Positions 57,522-64,000 of a stretch of 64,000 nt of DNA are shown here, one piece after another. The notes beneath the pieces were generated by a model that did not search any database, had not been told where the DNA came from, and saw only the letters and a program-made list of their open reading frames with translations. Position 1 is the stretch's first letter. Each line of letters begins with the position of its first letter. Made by a program: the position numbers and the translations under genes. The stretch comes from Todiramphus chloris collaris (lineage: Eukaryota; Chordata; Aves; Coraciiformes; Alcedinidae), in contig JANVCC010000073.1 in assembly GCA_025345505.1 (NCBI GenBank), forward strand, positions 1,609,075-1,673,074, in the 5' to 3' direction.

Positions 57522-58397
57522 TATTATATTTTTGGAAGTATCTGATACAAACGTTCTTTTCCTGGAAAGACTCCTTCTCCTGCCGGCCTCCCCCGCCTCC
57601 CTCAGACTGCTGGTGCCAATACTTCTGTTGCAACTTCCTTGCTCCCAGCCGTTTCCTACTATAGATTTCCCTGCCCTCTCTCCTGGAGCCGATGGGCCAG
57701 GTTGCACCCTGCATTGTTCTGCTGGCCTGGAAGGAGACGAACGTCAACCCCCTGATCCAGTTGCCTCTGCAGAGGTGCCTGGTGCTGCTTGGGATGTCGG
57801 CTTCTAGCTCATGCTACGGAAGGGCTCCAGCATCACAGAGATGCCAGCCCTGGGAAGATGTCTCAGACAGCCACATGAGCTTCTGATCTTCTTTACAGTG
57901 TCCCTAAGCCCACGGGGAACGGCCAGAGCTCCGGACTCAGGTGCATGAGGGCACTTCAGTACATGCCACATCTCCTTTCCAGCCTCTCACCCAAGGGGAG
58001 CAGAGCCCTCAGAACTGATAGTGCCCATTAGTGCCTTTTACTCCCTCGCTCTGCAAACTGGCAAGACAAACATGACCTTCAGGTGGGCAAAATCTGGCAC
58101 GGAGACGTGAACAGAAGCCTTGGAGCTGAGGGTTACAAAAAGCGCCGTGCCCAAAGAATCATTCTGATCACTTGAAACAAAACCACCCTGCAGAGCAGCT
58201 ATGGAGAGAGAGATGTTACTTCCCTGCTTAGCCCAGGACACCAATTTTAGGTACTGTTAAAACACTGGAGGTCAAATTTACTATGGAGGGCAAAGACCGG
58301 TGATTCATTTTTCCTTATTCTTTACAGCCACTTTTCACCTTGAAGAACAAAAGGGCCTAAAGGCAGAGAACGTTTGTTCTTGAGTCTTGCCAAAGAC

Positions 58398-58443
58398 TTT
58401 TTTTTTTCCTTTTTTCTTTTCTTTTTTTTTTCTTTTTCTTTAA
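58398..58443. repeat. T-rich pyrimidine tract
   Basis: About 45 bp of T runs broken by single or paired C, followed by 'taataaacc'. Low-complexity. Confidence 0.88.
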
Positions 58444-59908
58444 TAAACCATCATTAAAATCTGGGCCCACTGCCTTGACAAAAGAAAAGAATATATTTGT
58501 GTATACTTAAGAGACGGGAAAGGGACTGTGCGCCAGGTCTAGTCACAGATAAAGGAATTCCGGACATTATTTCTTGTGCTCCTAGGGGTTGTGACATGGG
58601 ATTTCCTTTCAAAGTGGTAAATAGCCCTACAGTTGGTGTAGAACAGGGTGGGGTGGTCACTAGTTTCTTTAAAACGGGGAGAGATGAAAGGGAGTTAAGA
58701 GAAGAAAGCCAGGCTGGATCCGTGGGCACAATGAACCCCTGTGGAAGGGGGCAAAGGGTGCAAATTCCCCCCCCACCCAAAGCACCAGCTCAAAGCTTCG
58801 CTCTCATAAGCTTCTCATGGTTTAGAGGTGCTACCAGCTGGTCTCTGCTTTGGGAAGAACAGCTCATGTCACAGCCAAAGAGATTTAACTCTTCAGAGGG
58901 AGGTGAAGTCTCAGGGCTTGGCAGCACCTTACGTGTTCCTCCCACATCTGCAGGTGACAGATGGAACTTGTGGGTTCCACAGACCTCTCGAAGCCAGAGA
59001 ACCTCCCACTGTGCACTGTGGGTCACTGACTGTCCGTTCTTGGCCTGGTATGGGAACAGGGAGGGTGGGATGCCATAGCTGTGAGCTCCAGGAGGAGCCT
59101 CAGATGGTTCTGGAGCAAGAACCAGGACAGTTGAGGTCTTTTGGAATGGAAAGCACCTTTCTCTCTCCTGCTGAATTGGGGTGAGCGGTCTTCTCTTGTA
59201 AGAAAACAGAAGGGCTAAAGCTGCAGATTTTATCCTGTTTGCATTTTAAATAGGAAAACATTCGGCTCTGTACTTGGATTATTTTTCCTGTTGGACTTTG
59301 CATTAAGGACTCACCAAAGTGCTCTGACTTTGCAGCATCAGGGGAAGTCAGGAGAGGGGAGGAACGTGACTCGCTTGACGAGGGAAAAAAGAACATCAAG
59401 CTGATTTTATATTTGGATCCGAATACAAAACAATCTCCTTTCCTCCCTCTTCCCGTGGCTGTCCTGGAGGGTCAGCAAAGCTAAACTTCACAGTTAAAGC
59501 AGAGCTTAACGGGGAGGGAAAGGAGATTTGCATGTTACCATTCTCCATATCCTCAGGATTCAGGTCTTCAGTAAGAAAGGTTTACTTAAGGAACCATCAG
59601 TGAAACAGATGAATTAGCATGTTGTAGAAGCCTGCAAATGGAAGGGTCCTACATGAGCCACCTCACCATTTTCTGTTTCATTGCTGGATATCTGAATTAC
59701 AGCTCTGCAATCCTTCTACTGTGCATTAACACACCTGCAGGTTTCTTTTCCCTTTAAACTCCAGAGAGATCTCGTGTCAGTATGGGCGGGGAGCACAGGG
59801 TAAAACTGTAAAATTCAGCTTGTAACCTTCATAAGAAGTGGGAATGTCTAAGAGGCTGAACTGCTGCTTCCAGTGCAAGAGTCAGTTTGAATCTGCTGCA
59901 AAGATTTA

Positions 59909-60214
59909 CAGAATCACATCATCAGGGAATCATGGGCTGGTTTGGGTGGGCAGGGACCTTTCAAGCTCACCTGGTCCAACCCCCCTGCAGGGACAGGGCC
60001 ATCTGCACCTAGAGCAGGGTGCTCAGAGCCCCGGGCAACCTCCCCTGCAATGGTGCCAGGGATGGGGCAGCCACCACCTCTCTGGGCAGCCTGGCACAGG
60101 CTCTCACCACACTCAGCATCAGCAATTTCTTCCTTCTCTCTGGTCTAAATCTCCCTCTTAGTTTAAACTCATTACCCCTTGTCCTGTCCCAACAGGCCCT
60201 GCTCAAAAGATGCA
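59909..60214 (-). mobile_element. CR1 LINE, 3' portion (306 bp)
   Basis: Antisense CR1: 'gggaatcatgggctgg', 'tttgggtgggcagggacc', 'cctggtccaacccccctgc', 'gcctggcacaggctctcacc', 'gtctaaatctccctcttag' and 'ccttgtcctgtcccaacagg'. 5'-truncated. The same subfamily as the gap-interrupted copy at 42474 and a guide to what the gap hides. Confidence 0.93.
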
Positions 60215-63200
60215 GTCCCTACTGCAACTCTTTGGCCTAAGAGATTGTGCCAAGAGGGTCTAAATACATACAGGACACATGGAAGATTCTAACCAAGTTC
60301 AAAACTGGAGACATCAAAGGAAAAATGACAAATTTTCCTTCTTTCTCTTTGACCCTCTCCTAACATCCCACATTTTTCTGAAAACCAGGGAAAAGAGAAA
60401 ATTCCCCTTTTCACTGCAGCAATAAAAGGACGCATCCCCTAAAACAACTGTATGGCTGGAGTAAGGAACAACAAAGACAGCAAAATGAATCATACTGAGA
60501 GAATTACTCATACATAGGCATTTTCAAGCAGTAAACAGGTCATGCTCAGCATTGTTAACTCGTGAGCGTGCCAGGCTGTGAGGTCCCCATTGCTGCTCGT
60601 GGCTATTTGAGGAGAGCAGGAGGAAATCAGTTGGTGCACAGCAGCAACACTGACCTGAATCAGGTCCTGGGTTTGCACCCAAACATCAGCCCTTCTGTGT
60701 ACGTATGGGGCTGCAGGGCAGTCACACATCTGGAGAGGACCGCTCTACTTGTACGAACCAGATCATGCTCTTGGAGCCTCGTACTGAATGCTTTTTTTGA
60801 TAACCTGGTGAGTCGCATTTCATCTCTTAAAATGAACACCATTTCCATGGCCAAAAGCCAAACAAACAAAACTCTCCAAAAAATAAACAAAGAGAACCCT
60901 TTTAGGAGGATTTTTAAAAAGCTAAACAGATCTAATACTTGGTTTAGGGACCTGTCATTTTAAAATAGCTCAGATAAATTAATACCAAAATAGATCTGCT
61001 GCTCTTCTTCCTCATGCTGATGTGAGCACACGAGAGTTTCTGGTTCCTCACAGTGGAAACTGCCCCTTAACTACGATGCCATTGCCAGCGATTTCTTCAT
61101 CTTGGTGTGCAAGGTGGAATCAGCCAGGGCTCCAAGGACTATTCCCACTGGACTGATGTTCATATCAACCCAGCAGCTCTTGGGAATGAGGTTTGCAGGA
61201 TTGGTGCTCGACGTACAGCTCTTTTTACTCTCAAATAGTAATGTGTTTCATTTTTTCTCCCAAAGCTGCTTGCATCCTGTGACCTTGCAGTAAAGCCCAA
61301 ACGAAATGCCTCGCAATTTTCCTAAATACTATCTTTATTCTTATGGCTCCTGTACGAACCACTGCTATGCACTTAATGCCGCGCAGTTGTTTCTGCCCTA
61401 AGACCTTCTAGCCGAGGGTTTACAATTTGGCATCTGAGGTCTCAGCCTGAAAATTCATCTTTTGTTTTCGTACTCTCCCCAAGAGTCTGTTTCAAATTGA
61501 TATAAACATTTCGATAGCTTAAGAGTGCAACCAAACGGTCAGCTCCCTTGCCAGCTGGAAAACAAGTGTGTTTCTTTGAGGCAAAGAATGCGCGTGTAGC
61601 TGGCTAGGCGAGGGGCTGGTCTCATCTCGGCTTGGTCCTGCAGATCCAGGCATCTGCGTAACCTCAAGGCACATCCAGAAAATAAAACACAGACCTTCCT
61701 TTACCTGGCTGTGGGATAGCTGCTTTTTCAAGGTACCTGCTTCTCTGTGGTGGGAGGTGCTTCCCCTCTTCCCCCGATACACATCATGCACAAATACCAC
61801 CCTATTCAGCGAGAGATGCTAAGAACCCTTCGGAACCCCCCCGTGGAAACCCCTCAGCCACACAGTTCACATCTGCCAGACCAAAATTCATAGGCCACAC
61901 TAAAAATCTGAATGACTAATCAAGACGTGAGGGAACAGACCTCCTAAAGAAGCACGTAAGGCCCCAGCAAATGCTTGCTCTACCTTGATAAGCTGTTCGC
62001 CTGGTCTGCAGCGTCTGGATTCCGTGACTGGGATTAGCTCTTTGAAACCTTAGTGCAGCACATTAAGGCTCTGTGAAATTCAGGATGGGAAGGAACCTCG
62101 TTACTTGCCTGCATGCATTTGCATTCTTTTTTCATCTCCCATCTCAGCATTTTTCTCCTCCTGAATCCAAACGGTGACATTATTTTTTCTTGGTGACAGA
62201 AAAGTTTTCACTTTGCTTTCATTCAGTGCTCACTTAACTTTCATGAGACTCTTTTTCCCTTAGTCATTTTCATACAGTTCTATATTTCTTACCAGGGCTT
62301 CTGATACTCTGCAAGAGGTACGTGGGAGAGAGCTCCAAAACCAGGAGCTGCTTTCCTCGTTTAAGTACTTTTGGGATCATATCTGCTGTGATTCTGTTAA
62401 GAACCCAGCACAAGAACTGATTGTATTGTTCAAAGGGCAACGGTGAGTTTTGTCTGTCTACAGGAACTGCAATAAACTCCTGGGCAGAAGAGGTGAGATT
62501 TTTTAGGAGAAGGAAACAGCAGTGTGCTTGTTTCTGCTCTGTTTGAAATCAGTAGTAAAAGTAGAACCAGGTAGGGGGGCTTTTAGAACAAAATAGCTTT
62601 TCGTTAGAAAGCGAGACTGTGGCAAAATTCTGTGTAGAAAGTGGCTGGGTTAGATGTAGTTTTCCAGGAAAGGCTCCTCAGCCAGGATGGTGCTGCTGGT
62701 CACATCCCAGCAGTGCCATGACCTCGTCACTGAGATGCACGCGTAGGATGCTGGAGACACCACGTTCCTTGGTGGAATCAAGCCTCTGAATCTGTGTCTC
62801 CCGCTACCGGGGGCTGCCCTAAATATCTGGCTATTTTTAGACGAGTCTTTTTCTGTTGCTGCTTTTCATAATAAGAAAAACCTTTGAAGGATTTGCGTTT
62901 TATCCCTATGCACAACAGGAATTAAAATAAATAAGTAGATCTTAAATATTTAGACATGAAGGGAGAAGAATTTCCTGCCCAGCTTTTGCTCAGCAGCGTA
63001 GGTGGCTTTAGAGCAGAGCGGGGCTGCGAGCGGGCACATGGCAATGCTTTCTTTTCTCGGAAGGGACTGCAGCAAAGCACCTAAAAACAGGATCCCACAA
63101 AGAAAATCTGCTGTTTCCAAGGTCCCTGTGCAATCACCTCCAGAGGACTAACCGATCTGCTGCAACCTAAGCCACCCGTTAGTTGCTCCAGCAGCACGGA

Positions 63201-64000
63201 GGATGCAGCCAGCACCAGGGCAGCGAGGCGAGGGAGGCCTTTCGGTGCCCGTCCCCATGGCAAAGCCCCTCAAAGCAAACCCAAAAGTCAGGACCTGGCA
63301 CTAAAGAGCATCACCCACCTGCTGCCCGGACACCGGCGACCGCTTGTCCTCCGAAGCTTCACGGGTCAAGTGAGCTGATGTGGAAACCTGCAGGGGACAG
63401 AAGAAGAGAGACTTTTGTCAACAGGCAGCCATGCTCTGTGGACTTGATAAATATGTGCAGTGCTAATTCGAAGCAGATTCCTGCTTTGCCACGAGCAGAA
63501 TTCCTCCAAACCCTGCCATCAAAAACATTATGTCACAGCTGCGGAGAAGCCTCCCAAAGAGGGGAGAAGTTGGGGTCACCTCAGGGTAACAGTGCGGTGG
63601 AGGCTGCAAGGAAATGATTGAAGCCCTGTTCCACGGCCTGATGGAGTTTGTCATTAAGAAGGATTTCACAAATGACTTGCAGCCAGTTCCCTGGGTCAGA
63701 TTGGTACTTTCCAGCTTAATGCAAACCAGTGAGGAAACCAGCTTCCAGACCCAGGCAGGCCAAACTACCCAGGGAGGTTGCAGGCACGAGATAACATAAC
63801 GTCGCCCGGGGCTGCGGAAATGTAACCGAAACTGGGATTGGGTTATAAGGAGATCGTTAGGTTCTCTCTCCCCATCTCCAGCAAACAGCTTTTATCTCGT
63901 CTCCCAAAATAGCAACCTCCCATCCTGAAAAACAAACAAACAAAGAAAATAAAAAGGAAAGCCTCTTGAGACAGGCACACAGACGAAGCCGACAGAAGTG
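60215..64000. other. Mostly unexplained DNA
   Basis: Holds the 62296 candidate exon. A 61-codon plus frame at 63614-63799 begins with ATG but has no recognised relative. The end (63929-63958) is A-rich with AAAC units. Confidence 0.5.
62296..62442 (+). other. Best candidate coding exon (147 bp)
   Basis: Acceptor 'ttctatatttcttaccag' ends at 62295; donor 'GGGCAACG' followed by 'gtgagtttt' begins at 62443. The frame entering with one base and leaving with two is open for 48 codons: it starts 'ASDTLQEVRGRELQNQELLS', continues 'SFKYFWDHICCDSVKNPAQE' and ends 'LIVLFKGQR'. Composition is typical of a soluble helical protein. A second frame is open until a TGA near the end, so one clean frame remains. 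No other convincing exon lies within the last 1.5 kb, and I cannot name the protein. Confidence 0.35.

Larger units (their letters stand above)
56651..59908. other. Mostly unexplained DNA
   Basis: Apart from the 57412 candidate and the T tract, a 193-codon plus open frame at 58497-59078 is free of known repeats. I find no domain in it, and the minus strand over it is also partly open. Confidence 0.5.

Noticed and set aside
62076-62101. 'caggatgggaaggaacctc' resembling a CR1 tail
   Set aside because: Under 25 bp of similarity with no flanking CR1 sequence.
22965-62442. Linking the plus-strand candidate exons into one gene by splice phase
   Set aside because: Some phases are compatible and others are not, each has about a one-in-three chance of agreeing, and no homology unites the peptides.
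1-64000. tRNA, rRNA, snRNA, microRNA genes, CRISPR arrays, bacterial operons or phage genes
   Set aside because: No B-box-like tRNA motif in proper context, no known RNA sequence, no spaced direct-repeat array and no ribosome-binding-site-led gene series were seen. All content fits vertebrate non-coding DNA.

Overview
This window looks like vertebrate nuclear DNA, most probably from a bird. The main evidence is about 25 truncated CR1 LINE copies with the avian-type 3' end (a 'ggttggaagggacctc'-like motif, or its complement, next to a 'gaatcacagaat'-like end). Intergenic DNA is long, long open frames are rare, and homopolymer runs and microsatellites are scattered throughout. I see no operons, ribosome binding sites, phage, plasmid or CRISPR features. 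I recognise no complete protein-coding gene and no rRNA, tRNA or other known RNA gene. The window is best read as intergenic or intronic sequence.

Layout: 1-7 kb has only short CR1 tails (671, 1912, 2438) in otherwise featureless DNA. 7-11 kb has three larger CR1 pieces (7210, 8976, 10343), a minus-strand pair of exon-like segments (7953-8458) and a CpG-island-like block (10751-11070). 11-22 kb is mostly unexplained, with CR1 pieces at 13265, 16831 and 18066. 22-31 kb has a 425-bp CR1 (22243), a MIR-like SINE next to splice-like signals (22.97-23.57 kb) and a 23-bp tandem repeat (29991). 31-41 kb has six CR1 pieces, several MIR/L3-like relics, an (ATC)n microsatellite and two exon-like open segments (31936, 38876). 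A 400-bp assembly gap (42074-42473) interrupts a CR1; beyond it lie a 24-bp minisatellite (43001) and a CR1 tail (43319). 43-54 kb is sparse until a CR1 at 48838 and a CR1 nested inside another CR1 at 53088-53508. 54-64 kb has a MIR-like element, CR1s at 56372 and 59909, and candidate exons at 57412 and 62296.

Most of the open frames of 60-344 codons are antisense or out-of-frame readings of CR1, GC-rich DNA, or the N gap, and I do not call them genes. The only hints of transcribed sequence are several segments bounded by splice-like signals and open in at least one frame. The best is 62296-62442 on the plus strand. None matches a protein I recognise, and pseudo-exons of this quality are expected by chance in 64 kb, so they carry low confidence. 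I found no new biological system here. The most useful observations are the repeat architecture (nested, 3'-truncated and near-identical CR1 copies), the CpG-rich block, several perfect palindromes, and the short list of candidate exons to test against RNA-seq or multi-species alignment.
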